Positions 31,634-43,516 of a stretch of 64,000 nt of DNA are shown piece after piece. A program made the position numbers and the translations under genes. Source of the stretch: Bipolaris cookei. Lineage: Eukaryota > Ascomycota > Dothideomycetes > Pleosporales > Pleosporaceae. How positions within the stretch are numbered: position 1 is the stretch's first letter; the number at the start of each line of letters is the position of its first letter. The stretch spans positions 289,475 through 353,474 of the forward strand of contig NRSV01000017.1 of the NCBI GenBank assembly GCA_002286855.1. The letters are read 5' to 3'. The notes beneath the pieces were generated by a model, which saw nothing but the letters and a program-made list of their open reading frames with translations, made no database searches and was not told the DNA's origin.

Positions 31634-33609
31634 AGCGAGCAGATTTTCCAGTCTATAGACCACACATGATTTTTCACGCAGTCAACGAATTTCCTTGCAC
31701 CACATCATTCTTGGCGTTTGTTTTTCTTCTTAGCATGCATATGCATTGCACGACACTGCATCAACTTGGACGTTAGCATCCCCCCCTCACAAGTGGGCCA
31801 CTTGCAATACACGACGTAACGAAATTTTAAGCGCACGATAATGGCATGATGAAGCGTGCTGGGATGGAAGTTGGCAGAGCTGCATGCCTGTTAACCTTCT
31901 TTCTGGTTTTAAACAAACTTTAATTGAACAACTAGACGTTAGCTCTTCCCCCCCTGCAAAGTGTAGTTCATGTCAGAATCATGCTGAAATCCCGACAATA
32001 CCATGACAGCTTCACATGGTGTATCTATCTTTTCTCCACACACCTACACACTCCCGCGCGTAAATCCTGCCATCATCCCCGACGTCAATCACAATTGTGG
32101 CGTCCACACACGTAGATGGCGAAATCCACATTCCCATGTTTATCCCTATCTCTTCTGTTCTACCTTGGAAATTCCCATCGCACTCCTGCCCCACTAACGC
32201 TAAACGGTTTAACGGCCTTCTGTTTCCGCGGCGAGAAGTAGATGCACGCTTGGGGTAGTGGCTTCCACTCGTCCACCCACCCCCTTTTGGGGATCTAGAG
32301 AGGGGGCTTGGCAGACGTCATGGCGGGACGTCATTGTCTTTTGGTGGGATGGGGCGCGAGGAGGTGGAGCAGGAGCAGGAGCAGGAATGTGAAGTCTGGT
32401 GAATAATGGAGTTTAGGGATTTTCGGAAGTGGATGGCGTGTAGCGTGGTGGTATAGCGTGTGGGGAAAGAGGTGGGTAGAGTGGAGGTGTAGTATGATGG
32501 TCGGGTAAGACGGAGGGTAGTAGGTTTTAGGAATAGATGAATTTGGAAGAAGTTGGGTAGTCGCTTTAGAGTACTGAGATGGTGCTTTGAGGATTACGTG
32601 GGATTAGGAATTTCTGTATTGGGATTAGACATGCCGAATGCTTATGGTGGTGCACGAGAGCGGACAAACAGTACTAGGAATTTCAATCATACATGGAAAT
32701 GTCTTGAGTGGCTTTCTGAGGCTTGTTACAGAGAGGCTAACAGTGCGAGTATCGACCTGCTGTCTTTAACATATCGGATGATTGCTAATAGGAAGGAGAA
32801 ACGTTTTAGGTGTCAGCATAACAGTTGTAGATTTATGCACTCTTTCTACACCAGTCTCGACTATCATCGTTTATCGTGACATCCCCATAAACATTCTGAA
32901 AGACGGCTTTGTATGACAAGCGATATAGAGTATTTGTCCAACATCCAAGACTCATGAGGGTATAACTACTATCAGTGATGAGTGAATAATGGTGAGTCAG
33001 CAGTATTGTGACTGCTATCAACACGTAGGCTACGCGGCTGTTTGTTTACACACTGAGACCACTCCTGACTATTGCAAAGAACGTGCCTTGCGCACTGTAT
33101 GCCTTCGCGCTCCAATCCTTGACCTTCCAGAAACTCTCATTTCCTTTCAACACTACGAAATGGTACCCAGAATCGCCTTGTTAAGAGTAGGATCTTGAGT
33201 GGAAGTAATATAAGACTTCTGGTGTCAAGACTCTTGGGTTGGTTTTCGCGGATGAAGTGACAGGGTGGTATGAACAGTGTTTCTGCAAGTAACTCGTATA
33301 TTGTACTTGTACTCGTAACTTAAGTTGAACACATCGAGCCCTAGGGGTTCGATGCCTATTACTATATACTTTTGATGCTCGTAACCCTCGGTCAGAGGAG
33401 CCCGAGTATTCCTCGGTGGCTTATGTGCGAGGACTATTCCTCGGTGGCTTATGTACGAGGAGTCTGCCAAGACCTTTCCTCGGGCATGCGCCACCGAGGA
33501 GGTCACGTGATACGTGCCCCCGCGTTACATATGGCTGGGTCGACTGGTCGTCGATGCTTCTTAACTTAACCGCCGTGCCTCCTCCCTTCAGGTTCGTAAC
33601 ACGCCTACC
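31634..33609. other. Gene-free accessory stretch with small repeats
   Basis: 2 kb with no recognised gene. It holds a short GGAGCA repeat near 32366 and the 28-bp tandem/inverted repeat cluster at 33407-33500. A TCACGTGA palindrome lies at about 33503-33510. Confidence 0.5.
33407..33462 (+). repeat. 28-bp tandem duplication with inverted partner
   Basis: Two adjacent 28-bp units (33407-33434 and 33435-33462) share TATTCCTCGGTGGCTTATGT and differ at two positions. An 11-bp inverted partner, GCCACCGAGGA, lies at 33490-33500 and pairs with TCCTCGGTGGC in either unit. The cluster is 110 bp upstream of a DUF7918-like relic. Confidence 0.85.
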
Positions 33610-34699
33610 CCGGCTTTTATGCTGAAATCACTGTTGACGGATGCCGGCTGACAGAGTACGACGACGATGAAGATACTTGCTCTAAGACTAAAACAGTCTA
33701 TATCCAGTCAGAAGCAGGCAAGCAGTTTGGCATCCGATACTTCATCCCTGTGAGCTTACTTAAGCAGTACGGCATCGAAGCAGAAGTCAGCATCGACGGT
33801 GTAAGCATAAGTACATCCATGACAACGTCGTCGGCCGTCTTCATGGAGTATCAAGGCATACTTATGCTAGCAGTGCTCATATTGGCAATCTACATATCGG
33901 ACAGTGCTTTCGGTTTATTACACTGGACACACGTAAGCTCAATCCCCCTTTCTCTTCAGGCTGGCCTAATGAAGTTCCTCACAGACGAGGAGACAGAGAC
34001 TGTAAACACAGAGGTTCAGGACCAACTAGCGGTCACGGGTGACATATCGGTGTCTTTCTATCGAATCACTAACATCTGTGTCTCAAGCGCAGGCAAGAAG
34101 GTACCGATTATACATGAGTACGACAACGTTCCAGAAAAGGCACTGAAAGGCTCGGCCGTTTCGCTCAAAACACAGTACAACTCCAAGTGAATACTCAGTT
34201 TCTTGAGTCTGCTAACTGGTTGGATAGACTCGGCCTGTTTAATCGCATTGCACTAGTTACGTGGGTCGAAGCCGATCATGTCGATGGAGACCGCCCATTC
34301 GCTGTTATTCAGTTCAAATAGCGTTCTGCAGGTACACAACATTGCTTCAGAAAAGACAAAGCCTAAAGAAATCATATCATAGTTGCTCTCAGATCACTCC
34401 ATATACTCCCTCCGCTTCAGAATTATGTCCCCCTAGAGAAATGTCCTGTCAGCTAACTTTTAATGGCGGAGAAGGCTCTGCTGCTTGATGATTATTGCCT
34501 AACAAGTTTCCTATGTCAGCAGAATTTGCAAATATATGACTGACCAATTGTATGCAGTCCAGGAAAGAAGAGATGCGGTCAATGAAACGACAACGTACCG
34601 AGAATGACGAGGACTCCGAGGTCAGGCTAGTAGGGGAAAGGAGTGCAAAGCGTCGATGTCTGCCTACTGATAAGGATGAGGTCATATTACTTGAATGAG
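33610..34699 (+). pseudogene. DUF7918-like protein relic
   Basis: The conceptual protein starts abruptly with PGFYAEITVDGCRLTEYDDDED and continues with YIQSEAGKQFGIRYFIP and AEVSIDG, the pattern I associate with the fungal DUF7918 family. No start codon precedes it; a TAA lies two codons upstream. Near 33826 the frame must shift by one base to continue as NVVGRLHGVSRHTYASSAHIG. EKALKGSAVS follows, and the open frame ends at 34188-34190. Further family-like pieces appear later (DGDRPFAVIQFK followed by TAG, then KRRCLPTDKDEVILLE up to 34699). I read it as a 5'-truncated, frameshifted copy, though unrecognised introns could explain part of this. Confidence 0.55.
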
Positions 34700-35668
34700 A
34701 GCGCTTTCCATGCGAAAATGACGGTCATATGTGAAGTCTCGGTCGAGGGTTGCACTGTTTTCTGCTGGTAGGGATACGCGATGTCAGTGGCAAGGAAAAC
34801 ATGTCTTTAATACTAAGTACATTTGAGTTATATGCTGTCTTTATTACATGAAAGCAAAAAATAAATAAATCTGAGATGCTCCAAAGTTCTATGAGCCTCT
34901 AGAAGTCATGGTGATCACTCGCAGTACAAAGGGCAAGTCTGCAATCAGGAGATAGCACAAGATCCTGTATATGAAATGAAACGATCGCCAAGATGAGTTT
35001 CATGGGTAGTAAAGAAAGTTTAATCCAAGGAACAAAGACTAAATTATATGTGTGTTCCTATGAAAATCCTCCACCCCAGTTTCGCGCTGCAAAATTATCA
35101 AAGTTACGCTCAAAGACAAGAATTTCCAACGAGAGGGATTGACTAGTCTCTGCAGGCAATTAAATCAATCAAATTTAAAAGGGTTACACTAGAGAAGATT
35201 GTTTACAAACGTGCCATTTGATTCCCTGACAGAGAACAAAAGCAACTTGTAAGCTCGTAAAGAAGCCATTGATAAGCCATATTACATGAATGGGATGTAT
35301 GAAAGTAGTGCCCTTGGACTATCATCATCATGGCACGGTAACCGATTATGCTCTACATAAGATCGATAATCTCGCGGCCACTCTTGTTGACCGTGATGTT
35401 GAGTCATGTGCGCTTTGCTGCTGAGACGAATAATACCTCTTCGTCGTCATTATCTCTGAGAATAATTGGATACTCGCGTTTGAGGCTTGATTCCTTCTTT
35501 ACGTTTGTCAAAGGACTTTCCTGTTTCAACTCTGGTACGCTGACTGGATGCGCTTCCTCGTCTTTGACGTGAGAAGGTTGAGAAGTTAGGCTCCGCGGGA
35601 TAATAAGCAGTTACTGGAGGGCAGCTACAACGTTTTAGCCAGAGCGAACGCTAAAAACGGACTGTTCA
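34700..35668. other. Spacer between two convergent relics
   Basis: About 1 kb, AT-rich by eye, with no gene seen. It separates two DUF7918-like copies that point toward each other. Confidence 0.45.
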
Positions 35669-36448
35669 TCAGGGAAGCAAACCTCTCGAGCGGTGTTTGA
35701 AATTGAAAGTGGCAAAGGGCAATCTCTGCCAATTGACATGCTTGTATCTTATATATGTCGACCTCCGGGGCTGGTTGACTTCCGTGCCTAGCCTGTGTCG
35801 ATAATCCGTATCTATTTCCATGAAGATCAAAGGGACGTACCCTGCGCAATGTGTCAAAGCCCGTCCTTTCAATGCTTTTTTCGGGATCGGACCGATGGCA
35901 GTTTGCATGCTATCGACATAGCCATTGTTGGAGGACACTTCTTGGAGATTCTCAATGTAATACGCTTTGAGGATGATGACACCGATCGATATCAGGTCCT
36001 TGATGAGCCCCTCTCCTGGATTATGATTATCCAAATCTTCTGAAATACATTCGTTAGCAGACATAGCCCAACCAGCGGCAGGTATCTCACCAATCTGAAG
36101 CTCGGAAAAGCAAAAGTTTCGCAATGTGCAGTATCCATCCACGACCTTTGTTATGGTATTGTTGAACACTAGCTCCACGCTCCCTCTCGCTCTCTGGTAT
36201 TGGCGATCGCCAATCGTGTTTCAAGAAACGTGGTTGTTGTCTATGTAGAGCTTGATAACCAATGCGTAGCAAGGGAATGGTCAATAGACTTCAACCTGAA
36301 CGGCAAATTCGGCGGCAGATTTCGCTTCGATATATTTAGTAATAGTGGCCGTGGATGTCTCGCCATCGTACTCGTCAAACTACTGTAGTCATAGCCCGTT
36401 CCATTCAATGTAATCTTCGATTTTGGGATTTTCTTGCGTGATAGCCAT
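35669..36448 (-). pseudogene. DUF7918-like protein relic with four in-frame stops
   Basis: From an ATG at 36448 one frame runs 780 bases without a frameshift and ends at 35669. It contains TYPE-like family blocks: FDEYDGETSTATITKYIEAKSAAEFAV, then YCTLRNFCFSELQIGEI, GVIILKAYYIENLQ, KALKGRALTH and LPFATFNFKHRS. Four stops break the first half (L*LQ*FDE, VY*PFP and HVS*NT). From 36178 onward the frame is open for 169 residues. The lesion spectrum is nonsense only. It is a paralogue of the relic at 33.6-34.7 kb, in the opposite orientation. Confidence 0.6.
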
Positions 36449-37382
36449 GGTTTTATATAAAAGCGGTGCACTTCTAGGACAGAGCTAGATAAAGAAAGTG
36501 TGATACAAGGTCTGTCAAAGAGACGAATATGGCAAGGCGAGTATGGCGAGGTTACGTGCATGTATGTGTTACAGCAGTGATGAGGGTGAGCAGTGTGAAG
36601 TGAAGGCGAGAATGTGTAGCTGCTGGTCGTGACTACTATTCTTGAGTTGCACGGCAATACACCACTGCGGCGCCTGCTTACATTGGATACAGAGTCCAAC
36701 TGCCAATATAAGTGACCGACACCACGATGGAAGCTACCAGAGATGTTCATCAGCAAATATGCGCTTAGAACTATGCCCTGTACCTCATTACTGGGTAACA
36801 CACGAAACCAACACTTTCACAGCAAGGAGACGACGATTTCATATGTACGAATATTCTATTCACTCGTCAACACTACAGGTAGGAACCACCTGCACAAAAA
36901 CACCTCCCTACGCAGTCCTATTTCAATCGAAAGCCTTGATGCCGAGAAGCAAGAAAAACCAAACAAAGGAGAGAACGCAGCCCGTCATAGAGCCCAGATG
37001 TTGAGGGGCACATGACAGGCAATACTAACAAAACATTGCGCCGAAGAGGCGAGAAACACAAGCCTAAGAAATGAAATGTCGAGGCCTCGCAAAGAGATCA
37101 CATCCAGTACGCCTTATGCATCAAAAGCCCATGTGCCAGATGCCTATTGTACGTAAATAGAGATTGAAGGAAACGCTATGCAGTCGTTATCATGGAAATA
37201 TACCTCCATACAATGGTATCATTTGCTGTTGTGGATCAGGCCGTGAGTTTTGGAAGATCGCAATGGTAATAATGCCGAGATGGATGGTAGAAAGTGACTC
37301 GGTGAGGGGGCACCGATGGAAATGGAGGTGGGCAGTACCAGTAGATGCTGTTATTTGAGCTAGCATCAACCGGACTGACCAT
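36449..37382. other. Intergenic, no gene seen
   Basis: About 0.9 kb between the DUF7918-like relic and STS1. Short open frames look random. The right end is the 3' flank of STS1. Confidence 0.45.
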
Positions 37383-38387
37383 CTACCATGCACCTATGCT
37401 GGCGGAGGAGCCACTTCCGTAGTTCCCGCTCAGTAGTTGCTGGCGAATCGACATGGCATCGGTAGGCCCAGCTGTGGTTGCATTGCCAGTCTCGGCACCC
37501 ATCCAGCCAAGACCCCCGCGCAGCTCATTGACAGCCTCCTGCATCTTTCCGCCTGAGATCTCATTGTGCTTGGCGATCTTCTGATCCCATCCGCCATACT
37601 GGAGTTGTATTCCACCTGCTCTTTTTGCTGCCTCTCGAATGACTATCGCCCACGCTTTAGCCATCTCTTCATATGCCTCCTGTTTGTGTCGGTTGTGCTG
37701 GTAGGTATCCCAGTTGGGAAGACGGTGGAGAATTTCGGTGGCCCCATCCAGGAAGGCGAGTGAGGTGGCAGGTTGTTGTTCGTTTGGTGGGAGAAAGTGA
37801 GGCGTGAAGTCCTTGAGAGAGTCCAGCAGATCGTCGAGCTGTTGGCGAACCCTGTTGTATGCGTAATCTGATGATGCACGGTTGCCAAACGGAAATGCCC
37901 CTTGGAATGCCGCCTCATATTTGGACAAAACTTCCATGGCTGATTGGATACTTGGGCGAGGCGCTGTGGTGACGACTTCGTTGCCAATATCTGGGTGGCG
38001 CTGACAAATGGACTGTAGTAGGTTCCGCATCTCGTCGGCGCTTAGTGTCTCAAGCAGGCGTGGTAGAGGGAGCGGTCGACCGGAAACATTGGTTCGCATA
38101 CGTTTCATGCCTCGTGGCGCAGGTCGGGGGAGAATGGCAGGCGAAGTAGATGGGGATGCACTCATGCGGTCGTCGTCGCCAGCACTTCCCTCATCGTCGG
38201 CTTTCCGCTTGCGGCCCGTCATGGCAGTGGAGGATGGCATGACTGGAGAGCAGTGTCTGAGATTAGTTGCTGATCTGTGGTTGATGTTTTGGTAGCAGCA
38301 AGTGGACATACTGTTGCGAGTGGGCGAGCGGCGGTTGTTGTTATTCAAGAGGTGAGGGGGCGTGAAAGCCTGATATTGTACGTTCAT
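37383..38387 (-). CDS. STS1: Nuclear proteasome tethering factor STS1/Cut8
   Basis: Cut8/Sts1 anchors the 26S proteasome at the nuclear envelope. Two exons, 38387-38312 and 38242-37383, with a 69-bp phase-1 intron (GTATGT donor, CTCCAG acceptor) give 311 residues. An upstream AG (CTCAG) would lead to a stop, so it was rejected. The protein has a short disordered N-terminus with the basic GRKRKADDE element, then RMRTNVSGRPLPLPRLLETL. The Cut8 domain follows: IQSAMEVLSKYEAAFQGAFPFG, SDYAYNRVRQQLDDLLDSLKDFTPHFLPP, ATEILHRLPNW and QLQYGGWDQKIAKHNEISGG. Confidence 0.93.
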   Translation of the reverse strand: MNVQYQAFTPPHLLNNNNRRSPTRNSMSTCCYQNINHRSATNLRHCSPVMPSSTAMTGRKRKADDEGSAGDDDRMSASPSTSPAILPRPAPRGMKRMRTNVSGRPLPLPRLLETLSADEMRNLLQSICQRHPDIGNEVVTTAPRPSIQSAMEVLSKYEAAFQGAFPFGNRASSDYAYNRVRQQLDDLLDSLKDFTPHFLPPNEQQPATSLAFLDGATEILHRLPNWDTYQHNRHKQEAYEEMAKAWAIVIREAAKRAGGIQLQYGGWDQKIAKHNEISGGKMQEAVNELRGGLGWMGAETGNATTAGPTDAMSIRQQLLSGNYGSGSSASIGAW

Positions 38388-39057
38388 GGCGACAACGAAC
38401 GACCCGCAAACGCTGTGGAAGTCGCAGATCTGCTTTGCGGGACACCGGGCGGCGGGTGGTGATGCGTAGAGGGTGGCGCGGGAGGTGATGTTCTGGCTCC
38501 GTGGGCGGCTTGGGCGGTGTCGGGTGCGTTGTTGTTGGTGGTGGAGACAAGCAGAGCCATGCCCAGCAGAACCCAAGATGGTACGTGCTGGGAGACCGAC
38601 CGTGCACCACATCACGTGTTGTACAGTGTAAAAGCCTCTGGCTATGTGTATCCCTGGAACCCCTCGTGTTGCACGGCCTTTATTTACGGACTAATTTGAT
38701 TCAATTACCCTCACCATTACGGTAATGTTACACGATATCACGTCTTGGTTGCATAGTATGCTGGAAATCATGTATCCGTGGGGGATCATCTGCCACGGCA
38801 CTAGGTCCGCGGCATCTGATCTAGTCAATTTCTACCCAGGACACACCTTGTGGAGCCTCTCCTTTTGAAGGATCAAGCGGTGAATGCCCCTTTTGCGCAT
38901 CTGAAAAAACTTGCTTGTTCGTTTTGTGGCGCTTTCGTTTAGATGTCATACAAGGGAACGCCATCTACATACCGCACTTACCTGCTAAATAACAAAAACA
39001 TTTGCAGAGGCTCTCAATAATACCATGTTTTACAATACGCAGACGTAAGAAATCAAG
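38388..39057. other. Intergenic, STS1 promoter and MTR4 3' flank
   Basis: About 670 bp. It should hold the STS1 promoter on the left and the MTR4 terminator on the right. No gene is seen. Confidence 0.5.
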
Positions 39058-42000
39058 TTAGAGGTAAAGAGACTGGGCAGCGACAAGATCTCGACGAACG
39101 AGCTCCAGTGCTGCAGTAAACTTTTGCTCGAGCTCTTCACTACCCATAACTTTGGCGGCTTGGGCTATCTGCCGGAGCAACTCCTCTAGTCGCCTGAAAA
39201 GGCGAATCAGACTGCCTTCATAGACGTCGGTCATTTTGCTGAAACACATTAATTATGGATCAAGTACAAGCGGCCGGGCGAACATACCAAATCTCCGAGA
39301 AAGTAGCACCTTTTGACCAGGCAAACACGACCTCCATGAGCTCGTATTTGAAAGACTTGAGGTACTCCTCTTCATTAAGCGTCAGCTTGCTCTCTTGCGA
39401 CATCTTGGCAATGACTCTGGCTTGCTGCTGGATCTCGCGGTAAGGCTTGGCGAGTTCTTCTTTTAGCGCCGGCACTTCCTGTGTCTTCTCCTCAAAGATG
39501 AAACAACTCAGACAGGCGGCGCATTGCTCGGGTGTCAACTCATTGAAGAACCGGTTGAAGAGCAGTTCGCTGAGAACTAGCTCGTCGCCCGTGCTGATTT
39601 CGCAGGCAACGCGGGCTTTCAACTGGACTACATCGGCATCGTCGATGAAGCCTAGTCGACGCAGCACACGTTTCCTGCTCTTCAGTTCATCAAGCTGAAT
39701 AACGGACAACGCGTTGGCGATCTCCTTTTTGGTATTCTTGATCTTTTCACCAATTGCAATTTTCTTTGCGTACTGACTGTAAAGCTCAGGTAACCTGGGC
39801 GAGTTGTGAAGAGGATTTGACAGGAGACGAGATTCCAGTACTTCAATTTTCTATGTCAAGTTAGTCATACACTCTAGCAGCGGCACGTGGACACTTACCC
39901 TTAAAAGTCTCTTGAAGCTTTCGTCCTTGATATTCATGTTCTCAATAGGATCCAAAATGGCAATACCGTCAGGGAACCGCTTCTTAACTTCATTGAGTGC
40001 CTTGCGAACATTGTTCCTCTGTTCCGTTGACTTGAGATCATTTGGCAGGAATACGCGGAGGTGACCAATTGACTCAATGCAGTTCAGGACTACTGGTACC
40101 ACTTCCATCTTGCCCTTGTCCCCAGGCGCAGGTGGCCGGACACCAGGGGGCAAACCATCGTTCACTACAGGGGCAAATTTGTTATCACTATCGATGATGA
40201 GCAGAACGTCGACGATGTATGACTCTTGAGGTGGTAGGACTTCGCCCTTGTTTGCTTTGCGAGGGGCAAATGCTACAACTGCACCCCATCCAAAATCGTA
40301 GTCTTTGTAGCTAACCTTGACGAGCCGGCCACCCTGCATGAATGGTAGGCAGTAATTGGGGTGCATGATTACGTCGCGCATGTCCTTGGTGTGAGTGTCC
40401 AGTTGCTGTCGCAGGTTGTAGTAGTCCTTGACTGCGGCTTCATCAATGATGGTGGTATTTAGCTTTTCTTGCTCGAGTTCCTCAAGTTCTATAGCTGTCA
40501 GTAAATGAACAGGACTGATGGAGAGTAGGACTTACGTTTTTCTAAATTGGAAACACCAGCTGTGCTCTGGAATTGATAAAAGCACCTTTCCAGCATGAAC
40601 TCGGGAGAGATGCCTTCCACTCGCATCAAATTCAAAATCATATTGTAGCCAAGATGGAAAGCCGAGTTCAAATTGTCTTGCTGACCGCGTACAATTTCCT
40701 TGGCTACAGCAGGCTCCATCTGCTCGTCAATCATCATGATGACAATACCACGGTCGTCAAGACCACGACGACCAGCTCGACCAGACATTTGAATAAACTC
40801 CGAAGGCGTAACCCATCTTTGGGACACTCCGTCAAACTTGCGTACACTTGTGAACACAACAGTCTTGGCCGGCATGTTGAGTCCGATGGAGAACGTCTCT
40901 GTCGCAAACAGTACTTTGATCAAGCCCTCCTGGAACAGAATTTCGATGGTTTCCTTGAGAATGGGGAGTAATCCAGAATGATGAACGCCAACACCTCTCC
41001 GAAGAAGAGGAAGAATATTCTGGATCTGAGGTAATTGCCGATCCTCCTCCGAAAGCATCTCAATGGCGCTGTTGAACACCTTTGTGACCATGGCCTTCTC
41101 GGATTCGTCGTTGAACGCAAGGGAGCTCATGGCTAGCGCGTAGTTTTCACACTCGCGCTTACTGAAGCTGAACACAATGACGGGATTGTAGCTCTTAACC
41201 ATGATCATCTTCACAATCTTATAAATGTCCGTCTGCTCTCTGTTGCCGCCTGTATTGGTCTTCTTGTCCTTGCCTTTGCCCTTGCGCTTGGCCATAAAGT
41301 CCTTCGCGTCAGTTCCAGCCTTGTCAGCGATGGACGACATAGCTTTTTGGAAGTTCTCTTCGCGGAACACGCCCTTCTCATCAACCACCAAATGTATACC
41401 ATCAGCACCGGCAGGGAAGAAATAGTGTTGTAGCGGGGTTGGACGGAAATCAGTGTAAACGACGTGACATGGCTGGCTATGGGTTTTGGTGATCCATTCG
41501 GCAAACTGCATCGAGTTGGGAATAGTGGCGGACAGAAAGACGTAGCGGACCTTGTCGGGGAGCAGAATGATAGTCTCTTCCCATACGACACCTCTTGACT
41601 TGTCGCGAAGGTAGTGCACCTCGTCAAACACTACCCAAGCTACTTCACGCATAATTTCGGAACCTCTGTATAACATGGATCGCAGAATCTGCAAATGTTA
41701 GCCTCTACGAGATCTGAGCTTTCTGCGCGATACATACCTCAGTTGTCATGACTAAACATGTGGCGGTCGGGTTGATGGTAACATCACCTGTCATGAGGCC
41801 GACGTCGCCGAACTCTGCCATAAACTCTCGGTACTTCTGGTTGCTGAGGGCCTTGATAGGACTGGTGTAGATGACTCGCTGATTGTTCTTGAGACATTGT
41901 GCAATGGCGTACTCTGCTACGACCGTCTTTCCGGCCGAAGTATGCGCTGATACGAGGACACTCTCATTGCGTTGAATCGAGGCAATAGAGACCTGCTGGA

Positions 42001-42433
42001 AGGGATCCAGTGTAAAGGGCCATGTGCGCGCTGGCTCCGTCGGGGGCTTGTGCTCAGAAATGGGGACATAGTCGTAGTCAGGCGGCAAGGCGACCTGATG
42101 TCGGACCTGATGTGAAAGTACTACTGCCTGTCCGTCTTGGGTCTGTGCCTGCAGTCCAGCAGCAGCAGCGACCTCGCGCGATTGCTCCGTCTCGAAATCG
42201 TCGGTAACGATGGGCTCGGGCTCGGCATCACGCTTCTGCCGTTTCTTCAGTGTCTCAGCTGCGCTGTTTTCGTTTGCGCCAGCTTGTGCCTCTGTGGGCG
42301 CATCCGACATGGTAGCATCTTCGACAGGCACTGGCGACTTGACATCGCCGTTGGCCTGGCGCTTCTTGGTCTTGCGGGGCGCAGCGTCCTTGGAAGGGCC
42401 GCCCTCGAAAACTTCAAACATGTCGTCATCCAT
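39058..42433 (-). CDS. MTR4: ATP-dependent RNA helicase MTR4 (exosome/TRAMP cofactor)
   Basis: A Ski2-like helicase that feeds RNA to the nuclear exosome. Five exons: 42433-41738, 41688-40536, 40488-39899, 39850-39288 and 39238-39058. Introns are 47-49 bp. The product is 1060 residues, the usual family length. Helicase motifs are complete: AHTSAGKTVVAEYAIA, YTSPIKALSNQKYREF, TGDVTINP, VFDEVHYLRD, FLSATIPN, VGVHHSGLLP, ATETFSIGLNMPAKTVVFTS and QMSGRAGRRGLDDRG. The arch/KOW insertion follows (YKDYDFGWGAVVAFAPR), then the C-terminal helical bundle ending in the DSH pattern (CKMTDVYEGSLIRLFRRLEELL..AAKVMG). The N-terminus is acidic and disordered with basic clusters. It is divergent from the COX8 gene. 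Confidence 0.95.
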
Positions 42434-42700
42434 TATGGGAGAATGTGTGCGCGCGCTCTAGGTGAGGGGGGTGATATGTGGTGGTATGGCTCTCATGCGA
42501 CGGAACGACGAGGAATGGCTATGGACGCGATCAAAAAAGTAGGACGCACAGACCTTTGCTGCCAAGACATGTGCGTGTGAGTTAGGGAAGCTGCTCTCAT
42601 CGAACCACCGCGACGACAGCTCTGTAACATCTCCCCTCCACAACACAGCCAAAGTATGCTCCAGCTCTACGCCAATTGCGATCTTCACTAACGGTCCAAG
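42434..42700. promoter_or_regulatory. MTR4/COX8 divergent promoter
   Basis: Only 267 bp separate the two divergent start codons, so both promoters overlap or are shared. No TATA box is evident. Confidence 0.6.
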
Positions 42701-43049
42701 ATGCTTGCCCGTGCTACTTTCCGCGCCGCATCGGCCCCAACCCTCGTCGCCCGCCGCGGCTTCCAGTCCACTCGCGCCCAGTTCTCCAGCCTGTACCACT
42801 ACCCCGAGGGCCCGCGCAGCAACTTGCCATTTGACCCCCTCAAGAAGGGCTTCGCCTTCAAGTACTGGGGATTCATGGGTGCGATCTAGAGGACTCCCAT
42901 CGTATTACATATGCTAACACAGACATAGCCACTGGATTCTCCCTTCCCTTCCTCCTCGCCGGTGAGCCTTCTTATACTTCTCTACAAGCAATTGACTTGA
43001 AACTAACTGCAATATCCTCACAGTCTGGCAAACCAAGAAGAACAAATAG
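42701..43049 (+). CDS. COX8: Cytochrome c oxidase subunit (yeast COX8 / mammalian COX7C homologue)
   Basis: A single-span subunit of respiratory complex IV. Three exons, 42701-42878, 42929-42961 and 43024-43049, give 78 residues. Introns are 50 and 62 bp, both phase 1. The N-terminus is a mitochondrial presequence (MLARATFRAASAPTLVARRGF). The mature part carries HYPEGPRSNLPFDPLKKGFAFKYWGFM and the membrane segment ATGFSLPFLLAVWQTKKNK. The middle exon is only 33 bases. Confidence 0.93.
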
Positions 43050-43516
43050 ACGCCATCTCTCACAGCGTGGACATGGGGCTCGGGCTCGCCAGGGACACAA
43101 TGCCTGTAGAATATTGGGCGGCCCTTTTGGCGACCGTATAGACATAACAGTATCAATTTCATTGTCTGTCTCTTAACTGCTTGTAACATAAACTGAAGAC
43201 TTGTGGTGCTAACTCGCCGGATAATGGCGGGCTGATCGAGGGGCGCGACGCATTGTAGTGTGCAATACTCTTCAGAGACTGGTTGAAGCATATATTGAAA
43301 AGGCCGAAACAGTACCAAAAATGTACAATGTTTGGCTCAATGACTCTTGCACTCGCAACACCGCCGGGGTCGACTGTGACGATGTGACGCATTATCATTC
43401 GGTAGAAGCTCGGCGCTAGCATCACCAAAAATTCGCGACCACTCATAGCGCTCGAATATTGTAGCCGTCAAAGAACACAAACTACCAACACTCACCAAAC
43501 ATATGATCTTCCAGCG
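43050..43516. other. Intergenic, COX8 to ELP1
   Basis: About 470 bp with the COX8 3' flank and the ELP1 promoter. No gene is seen. Confidence 0.5.

Noticed and set aside
33290..33365. tRNA-like B-box (GGTTCGATGCC)
   Set aside because: No matching A-box, acceptor stem or anticodon arm can be drawn around it.
32724..33601. Possible solo LTR bounded by TGTTAC and GTAACA
   Set aside because: Only six bases of terminal inverted repeat are visible and the flanks do not show a target-site duplication; no second copy can be checked.
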